DNA from: Todiramphus chloris collaris
Lineage: Eukaryota; Chordata; Aves; Coraciiformes; Alcedinidae
Assembly (NCBI GenBank): GCA_025345505.1
Contig: JANVCC010000018.1
Span: forward strand, 4,201,749 to 4,265,748
Direction of reading: 5' to 3'
DNA: 64,000 nucleotides
A program made the translations under genes and the position numbers. Numbering within the stretch: position 1 is the stretch's first letter; every line of letters begins with the position of its first letter. The notes beneath the pieces are model-generated. The model was given only the letters and a program-made list of their open reading frames with translations, was not told the origin of the DNA and ran no database searches. This document shows, one piece after another, positions 51,501 through 63,319 of the stretch.

Positions 51501-54500
51501 ACTATTTGAAATACAGTTAGTCATTTCATAATGTTGATCCACTCTGACTGTAATCGAACATTCTGGCACATCAGGATTTTTATACTTTGCCCCACTGCTG
51601 CCCTCAAGTTAGGGTGTTAATGTATGTATTAAAAGTTCCCAATCAAGAATGACTAGTCAAATACATAGCTGAGATTGCAAGAATTTTCTCTAATTCTTGT
51701 TGAATTATTCCTTCCCTCTCTGAAATAGCTGCTTGCCATCATGTCTAAATTCTCCAGAGCAGAAAAGTCTACCTCCATTGTTGCTTACTTACACAACACC
51801 TAACACAAGGTGAATTACAGGAAAAAGAGACACAGCTTTAGTATAAGTTACAACCACAAAAATTAGCTCTTGAGAAGAGGATCTAACAATAAGTCAGTAA
51901 CATTCAGGACACCAATCCCTTTCAGAGATCTCACAGTCACTGATGACGTCCAGTCATTTCTGCTGAAATGTATTATTGTTTACTTGAAAATACATATTTT
52001 CCTTTGCTACTGAAGCACGTGATTTTTAAAAGCATTTAACATAGAGACAAGATGGAGAAACCATTTAGCATGGAGAGCTGTATCTTATGATTTACCTGAG
52101 AGACATTAACAAGAGTTAGGTCAGCCCCCAAGTGCTTCACGTGACCTCTTTCATACAAGCTCTTGGCATCTTTTTACTATTACTGTTACTGCTTCTATGA
52201 CAGTTTAAGGAGCTGTGTGAACTAGAAAATTTGCAGTTGACTCTGTGCGTATCTGACTGTAATCAGACAGAATACTTCAAACGTATACAGAATACAGGGG
52301 TAGAGAAAAGCCAAAGGTTACTTATAAAGAGAAAGTTACTCTGCCGTAGTTTGCAAATGAACACTTACTAAGATTACTTCAAATTAACAATTATTACATG
52401 TAACATTATGAATGCCAAATATCTGAAATGCTGATTACAGATCTAATCAATAGCATTTTCAGTACCTTTGACATGCAGCTTTCTCATCAGCTCCAGGTAA
52501 GCTCTTAACTGAGTCACTGCTGCCTGGTTCCATGAGAACATAGGCCTGCTTAGTTTCCTTTTCTCTACACACTTCATATACCTACACATTTGGATATTCC
52601 AGAATTGCAAGAAAAGCATCAACTCAGTTAGCTTCTGTGGTATAATTACACTGCTTAGGTTTGGCCTCATTTCTTAAAACACCCTTGCAACGATGACCTA
52701 GCTAGTCTCATTGCTCAAGGGCATCCCATCAGAACAGCAATAACACCATGAACAGTGCTCAGTGTTACTCTAGACTGTTACATGTATGTAATTCTTAAAA
52801 CACTCGTAGCTTACTAAATTACAGCTTGCTTATGCTGACAAGTTACTAATTGACTAATCAAATTTCAGACAGCGCCGTTCCATGTTATACAGAATTGAGC
52901 CCGTGAGAGTCATTCAGTTGATTATGACACTCAGAGGCTTATCAAATAATCTAAACACTGCTGAATTCTGTTAAATCTTAAGCAATGTTTCCAAATCCAT
53001 ATATTTGATAATCATGCTTATAATGCCAGAAAAAACATAGAAAGATTTGTTTTCTCTCTCAGCAACATGACTTTTTGAGTTTTTCCTTCTGACTTTTTAT
53101 CATATTCTGGTTAGACCTCATGCTCTTCTTCAGAATAATCATGGCTAAGAATTTCTTTATCTAAATCAAAACTAATATTTCCACACTTCCACAAAACTCA
53201 TAGACGAGGAGCTTTCAAAAAAACCATAAACAAACACTGTTACGGTTGGAAACACTACTTCTAACATCAGCATTCCCATCTCCACAGAAACAATACACAG
53301 GACAAAAACGAACCAATATAAAGTAAAATCCACTTTGCATAATAGAAAACATGCAAATACAAGCCTGTGTAAAGTCCACTAAAGTTAACAGACAGACACT
53401 GCCTTCCATGCCACTTGGATATGGCCAACAATGAAGGAAGATATGCAAAGAGGGATGAAAGGGAGGATGCACTTGCATAGGGCGCAGTGCCTTAATCCAA
53501 AGGGAAAGAGAGGCCTGTACCAAGAAACAGAACAATGTGGCAGTTAGATCAAAGCCTTCAAAAGCAAATTTAAGCATATCACCAATACCACTGCAAACCT
53601 TGAAACAGATTCACTCTTAGGAAATCCACTGTCTCACAATAAAATATTAGTGCTAATGCCATAGAGCAAAGGTGGTTCTCTATAATGTCAGGTTCTTACC
53701 TGACACATAAAAAGTAATAAATATTTTACATGTATATCGTGCTTTGCGGCCGTAGACTGACAAAGCTTTAATTTGTATAAATTCTAGGATTTTACAAGCA
53801 ATTGATCAGTACATGAGATGTATAAAAATAAAGTTAGTAAGTGGCAAAACCACTTAAAGCCTACAGAGAGGTATTCTTCTGGACTAGCTATTATTCCCAG
53901 GTTTTTAGCAGTTATTAGTAATTTCTGTAAGGACTAATAATTTTGTTAAGGAATATTACAGGATTCCTATTAAGAAACCACCACGCAAAATAAAACAAAT
54001 CCATTTCCTCCAGAGAAAAACTACAAAGTAGCGACATGACAGAATATCAGAGCGACAAGAAACCAACAATACCCAGCAGGAGGTGGGTAACATGAAATGA
54101 ACAGAAAAGACAGAAAACAGGAGAAATTAACAATACCCTGCATACTGCAGGCCAAAGCCTAGACTCCATCAATACACATTAAAGTTGTAGAAGCGATTTC
54201 AAGGTTAGTTGAAAGCCAAGAAAATGAACAGGGCAGGGTCCAACGTGCCTAACAACACCACAGGCCATGAGAAAACCAACACAAGAGCGACACGCAGGAA
54301 AGGCCGCTCGCTGCGACCTCCCAGCAGCGAGCAACCCCCGATCTAGCACTTTCCACCCCAAAAAAACCCACACGGTTAGGAAGCTGTAGAGCTAGGAGCG
54401 AGCTGGCAGCTGGGTACCAGGCAGCACCGCTGCCTGGGTTGAAGGCAGGGCCGCTTCTCAGTATCTTGGCTTCGATACCAGAGCTTCGCGCGCTGCTGTC

Positions 54501-54779
54501 CGTACCCGGCCTCTCGACCTACGGAGCGCAAAACCGCGGGCATAGACGGAGAGTTAGCGGGACCCCCTCCCCACACCCACAGGCAAACCCCAGCCACCCC
54601 CTCCCGCCAAGCTCTTCACGGGTATCACTGGCGGGAACCTGCGAGGTTATTTCTCAAGGCCACGCGCACATGCACACACACCACCCAAGAGAAAGAAACT
54701 CAGCAGCCTTGCGAAGTTAGTTAACAGCAACACATTGTCTAATTGCGTGCCCTGGCTGGTGACTCACTCAACAAGCTCA

Positions 54780-54798
54780 CCCCCCCCCCCCCCCCCCC
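54780..54798. repeat. C19 homopolymer
   Basis: Nineteen consecutive C on the + strand, so G19 on the SUPT3H sense strand. A length-unstable site with quadruplex potential, and a place where assembly errors are likely. Confidence 0.9.
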
Positions 54799-54878
54799 GG
54801 GGATGGATGGAGAATGGATGGATGAGGAGGAGGCTGAGATGTGCAGGGGAGGAAGGGAAGGAGGAAGGAAGGAGGGTA
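54799..54878. repeat. GGAT/GGA purine-rich repeat
   Basis: GGATGGATGGAGAATGGATGG followed by GAGGAGGAGG and GGAAGGAAGGAGGG types. An imperfect purine microsatellite adjoining the C19 run. Confidence 0.8.
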
Positions 54879-55041
54879 GGAACAGCCTGGCTTGGTGGCA
54901 CCCAGCTCCCCACCACTACCCCACCCCCGTGTGCGGCTATCCGAAAGGGGAAAGCAAGGGGCAGGCACTGAACCTCGTCCCTTCCCCTCCACGCGCTGCC
55001 TGGACCGAGGCAAGAAATGAGGGGGACGAAAAACGGCGGCT

Positions 55042-55069
<28 letters not shown>
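55042..55069. repeat. (TC)14 microsatellite in CpG island
   Basis: Uninterrupted CT dinucleotides ending CTCGCTCG; it reads (GA)n on the SUPT3H sense strand. Such tracts are common in promoters and can form triplex DNA. Confidence 0.92.
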
Positions 55070-55072
<3 letters not shown>

Positions 55073-55158
55073 CGATCACTCGTTCCCGCCCTCCGCTGCC
55101 GCCGCCACAGCAGCTGCGGCAGCTCCGGCGCTGAGGCGCACACGCTGCGACGGGGGGG

Positions 55159-55170
55159 CAAAATGGCGCC
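55159..55170 (+). promoter_or_regulatory. YY1-like motif
   Basis: CAAAATGGCGCC differs by one base from the YY1 consensus CAARATGGCGGC. YY1 sites usually lie just downstream of start sites, so a start near 55.1-55.2 kb is plausible on either strand. Confidence 0.5.
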
Positions 55171-55753
55171 GCCCGCGCAGGGGAGGGACCGGTTCCGCCA
55201 CACAGCGGCCGCGGCGAGCCGCCGCCTCCATCTGCTGTGTGGCAGCCCCGCGGCCTCCCAGGGCGAGGGGTGGAGCCGGAGAAGGCCGACTCTCGCCGCC
55301 GCTTCCTCCCCGGCTGCAGTTGCAGCCGCTGCTGTCAGCCCGCCGCCCGGTCGCTCTCCCCGGCCCGCCTCCCGCAGGTGCTGCCTGGCAGCTGAGGGGA
55401 GGGCCCGGCCCGCCATGGCCGTTCCCGCTTCCCGCTCAGCGCCGGGCGGTGCTGGAGGGTGGCGATGAGAGGCTTCAGGGCTGCTCCGAGGGCTGAAACC
55501 CGGGCAGGGTTGGGGAGAGGCGGCTCGATCCCCGGTAGCAGGGCGGGGGGTGCAGTCCCGCAGGTGCCTGGCCCCCGAGCAGGTGCCAGCGCGGCCTCGC
55601 CTCTGCAGCTACAGCACCGTAGGGCTGCGGGAGCACGGTACGGGCAGAGCTTTCCCCACGCCTTCCTCCACCTGCCAGCCTGTTCTGCCGCTGAAAAATA
55701 GCAGTGGGTCCTTGATGCAATATAGCAAGTTGTACTTCTTCAGCCGTATTATT

Positions 55754-56029
55754 AATCATAGAATCGGTTAGGTTGGAAAAGACCTCTTAAGATCATCAAG
55801 TCCGACCGTTAACACTGCCGAGTCCGCTGGTAAACCGTGTCCCTCAGCACCACGTCTACATATCTTTAAAATACCTCAACCCCTTCCCTGGGCAGCCTGT
55901 CCAGGGCATGATAACCCCTTCTGTGAAGAAATTTTCCTACTATCTACCCTAAACCTCTCATGGTGCAACTTGAGGCCAATTCCTCTTGTCCTATCACCTG
56001 TTCCTTGGGAGAAGAGAATGACCACCACC
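55754..56029 (-). mobile_element. CR1 LINE fragment next to the CpG island
   Basis: Starts AATCATAGAATCGGTTAGGTTGG and continues through AAGATCATCAAGTCC, CTGGGCAGCCTGTCCAGGGC and CCAATTCCTCTTGTCCTATC, i.e. the inverted CR1 3' region. It belongs to a different CR1 subfamily from the one at 23,112 (distinct AACACTGCC and CACGTCTAC segment). It lies about 90 bases past the CpG island edge and abuts an oppositely oriented CR1. Confidence 0.92.
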
Positions 56030-56278
56030 TTGCAACAAAATATGGTTCAAAAGCTGCACCAGGGAAGGTTTAGACTGGACATTAGGAAGCATTTCTTTAC
56101 CAAGAGGGTGGTCGAACACTGGAACAGACTTCACAGAGAGGTGGACAATGCCCCAAGCCTGTCATTTCTGAAGAGGCATTTGGACAATAACCTTAACATT
56201 CTTCAACTTGATCAGCCCTGACCAAGCCAGCTGGACTAGATGGCTGTTGTAGGTCCCTTCCAGCTGAAATAGTCTACT
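56030..56278 (+). mobile_element. CR1 LINE fragment, opposed to its neighbour
   Basis: GGTTTAGACTGGACATTAGG, GAGGGTGGTCGAACACTGG, CTGGACTAGATGGCTGTTG and AGGTCCCTTCCAGCTGAAAT match the CR1 3' region in + orientation, with a degraded tail. An 83-codon frame at 55,970-56,221 is simply CR1 sequence read through, not a gene. Confidence 0.92.
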
Positions 56279-56284
56279 CTCTAC

Positions 56285-56316
56285 TGGGGTGGTTAAATGC
56301 ATTGGGGTGGTTAAAT
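56285..56316. repeat. Tandem repeat, 18-bp unit
   Basis: TGGGGTGGTTAAAT occurs twice with an 18-base period, directly after the CR1 pair. Confidence 0.8.
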
Positions 56317-59300
56317 ATCTTCCATCTATAAGCAGGGCTTATGTTTTCTCTCTGATTCCTGACAATGTCGGCTTCCCTCTTCTTGTGTCCTGTCAGCTCA
56401 ACAGGTTGATGGGGAAGGGCATGACTAGGCAAGCTGGATCATTTAACCTACCTTTCCTTTCTTCTTTGAACACTTCCTTTCATCTTTCAACCTTTTCTTT
56501 CTTCAACATCTCCTAATTGTAGGGTTTTGAGAGTTCAGTTCAGTCATTCCACTCATCTGCAAGTACACGTGCGTATTTGTTAGGAAACGGGCTGACCTGT
56601 GCCATGGCACAAACTGGAATTAATAAATGTGTTCAAGAGAGCTAAATGGAGTAACAGTGCCTTCTCCACCACACAAAATCTTGGTTTTCTTTGAACGTTT
56701 GCAGGGTGTGTAACTTCCAAAGTGACAGTCTGTCTTTTACTTTGCCCTTCTCAAACTATCTTTAATACAAACTGCAGAATTACTCTGATAATGTGGTTGA
56801 GTATGTCCAGTATGAACTACGGAACTTCCAGGAGTTTGAAGAGAGGTGATGTGGCTTGGTGAGGGACCTGAAAAAGCACTGACAGAATGTTTTCTGACAA
56901 ATGTTTGTTGCTGTGCAAACCCCTTTTACCTGCAGTGAGAGGTTACCAGTTCAGACAGGATAGCAGTTACTGCCTGATGATGAGCTGGGCTGACGAAAGA
57001 ACATTCCCCCTGTTGCCACTTCTACAGGCGGTAACTCCTGGTGGAATAATTAAGCAAGACAGATACCTACGGGCTTTGTAATCTTAAATCAATACCAAAA
57101 AATATTCTAGAAGAGAGGAGGAAAGAGGACTGAGGAACACAGCGTCCCTTCTAGTATTGTGCCTCTGTGTAGCTGCTAAAGTGCAGTGGCTGCTCCCTAC
57201 TCGAGTCTGAATTCTTGCTATACTTCACAGAGGAGGGGAAAAAAAAAAAAATCCAAGTTTTTGCATTATACAGAACCAAAAAAGGGCACATACAAAATTC
57301 TTTTCCCTTTTCAGGTCACCTTTCAAATCATAAGGTCATTATAAACTGTCTCAGCACTTTTACAAACTGGAGCCTGCTCAAACCATAATGCTTACAAAGT
57401 TTCACTTTGAATAGGCCTGATTTTCTCTGTCATTTGTTTTCACTTTTTATTTCTCTGCAGAACATAAAAAGTCAGAAAAAGATTTTATTTTCCCCTACAT
57501 AGCATATAATTTACATCAATCATCCCAGGAGGTCAGTACCACTGGGGTGTCATTTAAATACAATGAATATAAAGTAATGAAGCTCTTGCTGGAGTGGATG
57601 GCCACAATTCTCAGAGAAAGAGAGAGAGAGAGTTTCCAAAGCATGTGGAGAAAGCACAACGGGAGACCGAGTGAATTCATCACACCACAAAAATGTCTCC
57701 ATCCTGTCGACAAAGTCATTAAAGGAAAATGAACCATTGTTACTCTAGATGCTTGCATTCCTTTGGCATAATAACCTCAGTATAGAAGCATTGGTGCAAA
57801 GAGAATTTGCACACACAAGAGAAAAAAAAAAAATCTACTTTAAAAAAAAAGAAAATTCAAGTATCCAGATTATGTAATGAAAAAAATCCTTCAAGCTCCA
57901 AAGAAGAGACGGAGCCTCTGCAGAAGCCACAACTAATAAGGAACCGTATGCAGTGGTACAGGGCGGTTTCTTTTCCTTCTGCCAGCAAGTCAAAGTAAAT
58001 GCCAACACGGACAATTCTTTTCAGATAACCCACAAATTACACTCTCCTTTAATTACATGAATGTTTCTACCCTTTGCTGATCCATATCCATCCTGGTTTT
58101 TAAGATCCCTTGTTTAGATTTCTCCAGTACCATTTCCCTTTTCGTGTTTGCTTACTTCCAATGACTTTTTTTTCAGTCTCCATTAAAGCAATCAGTGAGG
58201 AATGCAGGGATTAGAAAGGTTTGCTGTGTTCAATTTTATTTAATTCTTTGGCAAAGAGAGTCCAAATAAGAGAAAGTGTCACAGGCATACAGCACATCAT
58301 AGCATATGCCAGTTTCAGAAAATAGATGGTACTTCTGTGGATGTCCCTCAAGGAAATACCACTTTAGAGCAAACCACCATGCAAGCCCCGGTAAAAAAAA
58401 AAGTAGCGTTAGAAAGCTGTAGCACAAATCCTTCCCTTTATTATAAATTATTCCATGGCATGGCAAAGTCTCCTATTAATTAAACCAGAAACGTGCTAAT
58501 TAAATTATCACCTTTATTGTCAAAACCATACAGGAAAGTAATACACAGAAATACATAGAATACTTTCACTATTTTTTTTTAATGCAAAAGCACTACAATG
58601 ATTTCAGCAAATACCAAAAGGGAAATCTGTCCTTTATTTTTTGCAACCACACTGGAACGGGGATCCTACTGAAAAATGAGCTGAGTGCTACTGAGGGAAC
58701 AAACACATGCCAGCAAACACCAAATCATACCTGTTAATTACAACAAATACGCTCACAGACACCAGCGAGCATGCTATTTATCCGTCATTTACAGCCACTG
58801 AAGGGTAGGGAAGTGCACTGGTGTGCTGGCAAATGTCCCAATTAATTGGGTGTGCTATTTATTAGGGTGCTGATTAAAGTGTACTCTGCAATATAATAGT
58901 CGAGTATGGAGTTGCCAACTCTTATTCACTCCTGGCTCATATGGATGAAAGCAGGAGAGTAGATTAGCACAATATGAAAATAATTATGTATTCTGTGCCA
59001 AAATGAATTTAAGGCAATTCCAAGGCTTGGAAATTAAAGACCTGGAGAAACAGAATTAGGTAGCACCGTGATCTTGAAGATAGAAGTTTGTGTTGTGTAA
59101 TCCAGTTGTGACCAAGAGCTTCAATCTGTAATAGTCATTTGGCACGTGTTAACACTCCTCTCAGAAGCCAACACCACAGGCACACCCTTAAGTAAGCATC
59201 ATACAAATGAAATAGAAAATTGGATAAAAGAAGAGTTTTGTTCCTGACTGATTTGAGTCGTCACTTGAAGAAAAACTACTCAGAGGGGTCCTTTTCCCAG

Positions 59301-60386
59301 CAACCAACTCCTTCTGCCCTGAGATTATAGCTTAAATAATGCTGGTTTGTTGTACGCTATTCAAAACCATGGCTTCCACAAATGAGGTTGGGAGTTTCCA
59401 CACACAATCAAGGAAACTTATGCTAATAATTGTATATATTATCTGAAGCAACGCTTGAGGTTTGATCTCAACCAAGATAACTGCCAGAGCAAACCAAAAT
59501 CATGATTTGTACCAGCAAAGAATTTCTTGGTACTTGTTCATTCTTAACTTACCTTGTTAGCACCAATGCAGGACCTGGACAGACGGTCCAACTGGCCATG
59601 ATTATTAATGAACTTGTAAGTCTGCACATGCTTTCGTTCCTACCTATTTCCTACAGTGGCCACTGTTTTTTGGCAACATCCTGCATTACACCTCTATAGC
59701 CAGAGATATTCAAGGGTAACTTCGATGATTAGAGAGCTCCAGCCAAAAAAAAACCTGAAAACCAAAAATTAACTGAAAAACAAAAGAAATTAAGTCTTGG
59801 CACAGGGACTTTCTTGCAAAGCTGACAGTGCCCAAAAAAAATGCAGCTCTGAAAAGAGCACCCTGGCAGTATGCTAGATGTTCTGGTCACCTAAAAATGA
59901 GAGCAGGAAAGAGGAGGCAAAGCTTCAATTCTCCCAAGTAAGGGAAAGAGCCAACACTAGTAGCCAGAAACTCCTCTAGCTAGGGAGCAAGTAGCAGCTT
60001 TAGCTAAACATTGTCCATAAGGATCTCAAGGAACTCACTGAAGCAAAAGAACATCAAGAGACATTTATCACCTATCTAATCACACCTGACCATTAGTCTT
60101 GCTCTCCTGCCTGCCACCATTTAACTGAAACCACCGTACTGCACAAAATGCACAACCAAAGTAGCTTAACCCTTGTTAAACCAAAAGCATAGTGATTTCT
60201 GTAATAACAGCACATATTCTGGCAACTGAGATACCAGGACTAGGTTTCAGTTACATATGCAGTCACTAAAATTAGGTGTCTACATGTGGGTTGTGTTTAG
60301 GTTCCAATTATAGTTAATGAAAATCCAGTCAACATAATCAGTGCAGGAAAAAAAAAAACAATTTGGTTCATCCACAGAGAATAACA
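56317..60386. other. RUNX2 intronic DNA, probably upstream of SUPT3H
   Basis: Non-coding on both strands as far as I can tell. Contains a poly-A at about 57,239, a short GA run at 57,617-57,632 and a candidate conserved element at about 58,430-59,100. No recognisable exon. Confidence 0.6.
58430..59100. promoter_or_regulatory. Candidate conserved enhancer-like element
   Basis: Unlike its surroundings, this segment is free of repeats and long homopolymers except one short T run. It is rich in homeodomain-type cores (CTAATTAAATTA, CAATTAATTGG, AATAATTATG) and has a SOX-like ATTGTCAA. The composition resembles vertebrate developmental enhancers. This is a judgement on texture only; no alignment was possible. 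Confidence 0.3.
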
Positions 60387-60935
60387 AAATCACAGCATGG
60401 TGGGGGTTGGAAGACACCTCTGGAGATAATCTAGTCCAACCCCCTCTGCCAGAGCAGGTTCACCTAGAGCAGGTTGCACAGGATTGCATCCAGGCAGGTT
60501 TGGAAGTCTCCAGAGAAGGAGACTCCAGAACCTCTCTGGGAAGCCTGTTCCAGTGATTGTACAAGAAGTTTTTCTTTCTGTTTAGGTGGAACTTCCTATT
60601 TTTCAGTTTGTGGCCCTTGTCCTATCACTGGACGCCACTGAAAAGAGCTGAAATGTTTTAGAAACATTGATAAGATCCCCTCTGTCTTCTCTTCTCCAGG
60701 CTGAACAGATCCAGGTCTCTCAGCCTTTCCTTGTAAGGGAGATGTTTCAGCCACCTAATCACCTTTGTAGCTCTCCACTGGACTGTCTCCCGTAGTTCCT
60801 TGTCTCTCTTGAACTGAGGAGCCCAAAACTGGACACAGTACTCCAGATATGGTCTCACTAGTGCAGAGCAGAGGGGGAAGAGAACATCCCTCAACCTACT
60901 GGTCACACTCTTACGAATGCACCCCAGGGAAATAG
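60387..60935 (-). mobile_element. CR1 LINE fragment with ORF2 3' remnant
   Basis: About 550 bases of inverted CR1. The left part is the 3' UTR (GGGGGTTGGAAGACACCTC, CCAGAGAAGGAGACTCCAG, AGGTGGAACTTCC). The right part, 60,658-60,935 on the - strand, keeps an open frame for the C-terminus of CR1 ORF2, the reverse transcriptase polyprotein, including [33 protein letters not shown] and [11 protein letters not shown]. The catalytic reverse transcriptase and endonuclease domains are absent, so the copy is dead on arrival through 5' truncation. Confidence 0.95.
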
Positions 60936-61869
60936 ACACCTATCCAAAAGTAGACACCTATGTTGGGTCACTAGAGTGGCTCTCTAGAAGCCAGCAACTG
61001 CATTTACTTGAGTTGAGTTCAGTTATCTATGTCAAATATTCTGGGCTATATACGTATGCCTCATATAGGTCCTGAATCATATGTGCCAGCCCTATGGTGA
61101 TTTCTTTGGTAGCCCAATGCATCTGTAAATGGCACTAAAAAAATTTAGGGAAGTGAATCAAGCCTTAGATCACTGTTGAGTATAACAGGAGCTTGAACAA
61201 CTAGCTTAACTGTAACATTGACATTGTAGGCAACCAAATTTCAGCTCTCCTCTAGCTGTCATTTGTCCAAGGAAAAGAACATGTATGAATAGTTATTGTT
61301 TACTTAGATATACTAGTTGGAGCATTATGTTGCTTGAAGAAAATTTGCAGGCTTCTGAATCCTTTGTATCCTTAACAAAAATACATCTGGGGTCATTTTG
61401 CTGTGGAGAGCAGGTAGGATCCTCGGGTTAACCATTTCCGAATGACATGTTTAGGTTATTATGGAGTCCTGTCACAAGCCTTTGAAAGATAAGTGAGAAT
61501 TAGCCAGAGCACTGAGCTTCTTCTGCAGAGGAAATATAAGCGGAGGACATTAGTTCTTTCTGGATTGCATATTAATATAATGAAAGTTTCCAGAACCAAG
61601 CCGTTCAAAACAGTAATTTCTTGAAATATAGGAATAGTGCCAGGAATTTGCATCAAATTACTCCTGGACTGCAGAATAAATAACATCAGCCACAGGTTGC
61701 TAAGGATTTAATTTCCTCAACGTTCTGAAACAAATTCATGTTATTTGACCATGCAGAGCAGGTAGAATGTTGAGTTCATGGATCCCCAACATTTTTTCTC
61801 CATTAACATGGGTGCCCGGTGGTGCTGATCTGTGTAGGTTAGATATGAAATACAAATGTATCAGAGAAG

Positions 61870-61920
61870 TTTTGTTGGGTGTTTTTTTTGTGTTGTGCTT
61901 TTTTTTTTTTTTTTTTTTTT
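61870..61920. repeat. T-rich tract
   Basis: TTTTGTTGGGTG, T8, GTGTTGTGC, then about 22 T. The mirror of the A/C-rich class; possibly a reverse-oriented poly-A. Confidence 0.8.
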
Positions 61921-62459
61921 CCTCCGAATAAATGTTTAAATATTTAGGGCCAAATTCCATTGCTAAACATATGAACACAGCTCTCTTTGAGTTCATTGGA
62001 TTTGTGCGTGTGTATCTAAGAGCTGAACTTGGCCCTTACATTTTAGATTTTAGCACTAAGCGTCCAATGTAAAATAACGTATGATCTGTAACACGCAGGG
62101 AAGCAGTAAGACCTAGTTTTAAAGGAAGGTTACAATTATATGGTTCTGTCTTTCTTTTGGAGAATATTCTGAGAATATTCTTACCTCTTCTCTAAACAGT
62201 CTTGCTTTTGTATAAGGTGCTTCTCTGGAAGCTCTCTGTAGCTGGGAAACAGAGTAGGATACTTTTTTTCTTTCTTTGCTATTTCTCTCCAATTTTCATT
62301 CTGCCAGTTTCAACTTAGCATCATGACAGAAAAAATATTTAAAAATACTCTCAGACTAATTAATTAGATACATTTTATAAAAGATGAAAAAGTTAAGATG
62401 TTGATTTTAAACTATAGGCAGTGTGTTCAAATCAGCCAAAGGACATACCCGGTCACCCT

Positions 62460-62530
62460 TTCACCATGGCAGGGGGGTTGAAACTTGGTGATCTTTAAGG
62501 TCCCTTCTAACTCAAGACATTCTATGATTT
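62460..62530 (+). mobile_element. CR1 LINE fragment (3' tail)
   Basis: CCATGGCAGGGGGGTTGAAAC, TTGGTGATCTTTAAGGTCCC and CATTCTATGATTT match the CR1 3' terminus in + orientation. Confidence 0.9.
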
Positions 62531-63253
62531 TTTTCCAAGGAACCAATATTACAGCTGGGATCAGCTAAAACATTTTTCTGGGAATTGCAACAGAGCACCA
62601 GTAGGGAACTCTTGAATCTGGAGAGATTCTTTCCCTATTCTTGCTATCTTTTTCACCCCTCTGTTACACAGTATTTGTAAAGTATCTAGATTCTTGAGTG
62701 TCCATTTTATTTATAAGGCTCACATTTGCCTAATATGCAGGGCCAGGAAAGACAGGTACTTGTGCAGTATGAATGCCATAGGACATGCAGTCTGTCAGAA
62801 ACCTGTACCAATGCCAAAAAAACAAAAGAGAGAATTCTAAAAAAAAAAAAAATCCTCCAAATATAAGTGCAGTGATTGACCAGTCCAAAATTTCTCCACA
62901 GTTTCAAAATTCCTCAAAAATTGCTTTCTCCCATATAATGCAGCTCTGGATTTTGTCATTATCAAAAAGTACTCTGACTGTTATCAACTCTGTGAGTGTA
63001 CTGAACAGTTCATATATTTTAGTGGGTTTTGTGACAGTCAGGTTCTTCTTGGGGATTAAAGTTTCTGAGGGATGGAAGACTTGTGGAAGATTTCTTATGA
63101 AGTTCACCATCTACTTTAGACTCTTTTTTCTGTGGTAATATGCTAATGCTAATGGCATCCAGCACAGTAGAGAAAGACCTTGCCCAGGTTTAAAGTTTTA
63201 CAGATGCAATTTTAAGTGAGAGTGAGTTGTGGGCTTCCTTTAGCCTTTTTTAA

Positions 63254-63271
63254 ATAGATAGATGGATAGAT

Positions 63272-63319
<48 letters not shown>

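Larger units (their letters stand above)
45046..54289. other. Presumed SUPT3H first intron (-), RUNX2 intron (+)
   Basis: About 9.2 kb of AT-rich non-coding DNA between the SUPT3H coding exon and the CpG island. It holds an AC microsatellite and a 21-bp palindrome. A donor-like TCAG|GTAAGA occurs on the - strand near 53,700 but has no matching exon. Additional untranslated SUPT3H exons may be hidden here. No CR1 fragment was seen. Confidence 0.55.
54290..55660 (-). promoter_or_regulatory. SUPT3H: CpG island, probable SUPT3H promoter and first exon
   Basis: The only strongly GC- and CpG-rich segment in the window, densest at about 55,080-55,620. It lies about 10 kb upstream (in - sense) of the recognised SUPT3H coding exon, where its promoter is expected, and about 45 kb from RUNX2 P1, close to the mammalian spacing. 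It contains GC-box-like GGGCGG-type elements, a YY1-like CAAAATGGCGCC at 55,159-55,170, a (TC)14 run and a C19 run. The transcription start and exon 1 boundary could not be fixed: no single donor on the - strand stands out. The long frames across the island on both strands are stop-poor GC artefacts. A bidirectional or + strand transcript is possible. Confidence 0.75.

Noticed and set aside
53696..53705. Strong donor-like TCAG|GTAAGA on the - strand, considered as a SUPT3H 5' exon end
   Set aside because: The same site also resembles an acceptor, and no upstream acceptor or CpG context defines an exon. Left out of the features for lack of support.
54743..55468. 241-codon + strand frame, and 159-codon frames on both strands, across the CpG island
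   Set aside because: Stop codons are rare in CpG-rich DNA. The peptides are low-complexity Pro/Ala/Arg/Ser runs driven by the C19 and (TC)14 repeats, and overlap each other on both strands.
55970..56221. 83-codon + strand frame
   Set aside because: It lies entirely across the two CR1 fragments; it is repeat sequence read through.
56887..57081. 64-codon + strand frame in less AT-rich sequence
   Set aside because: No known protein match, no splice signals and no transcript context.
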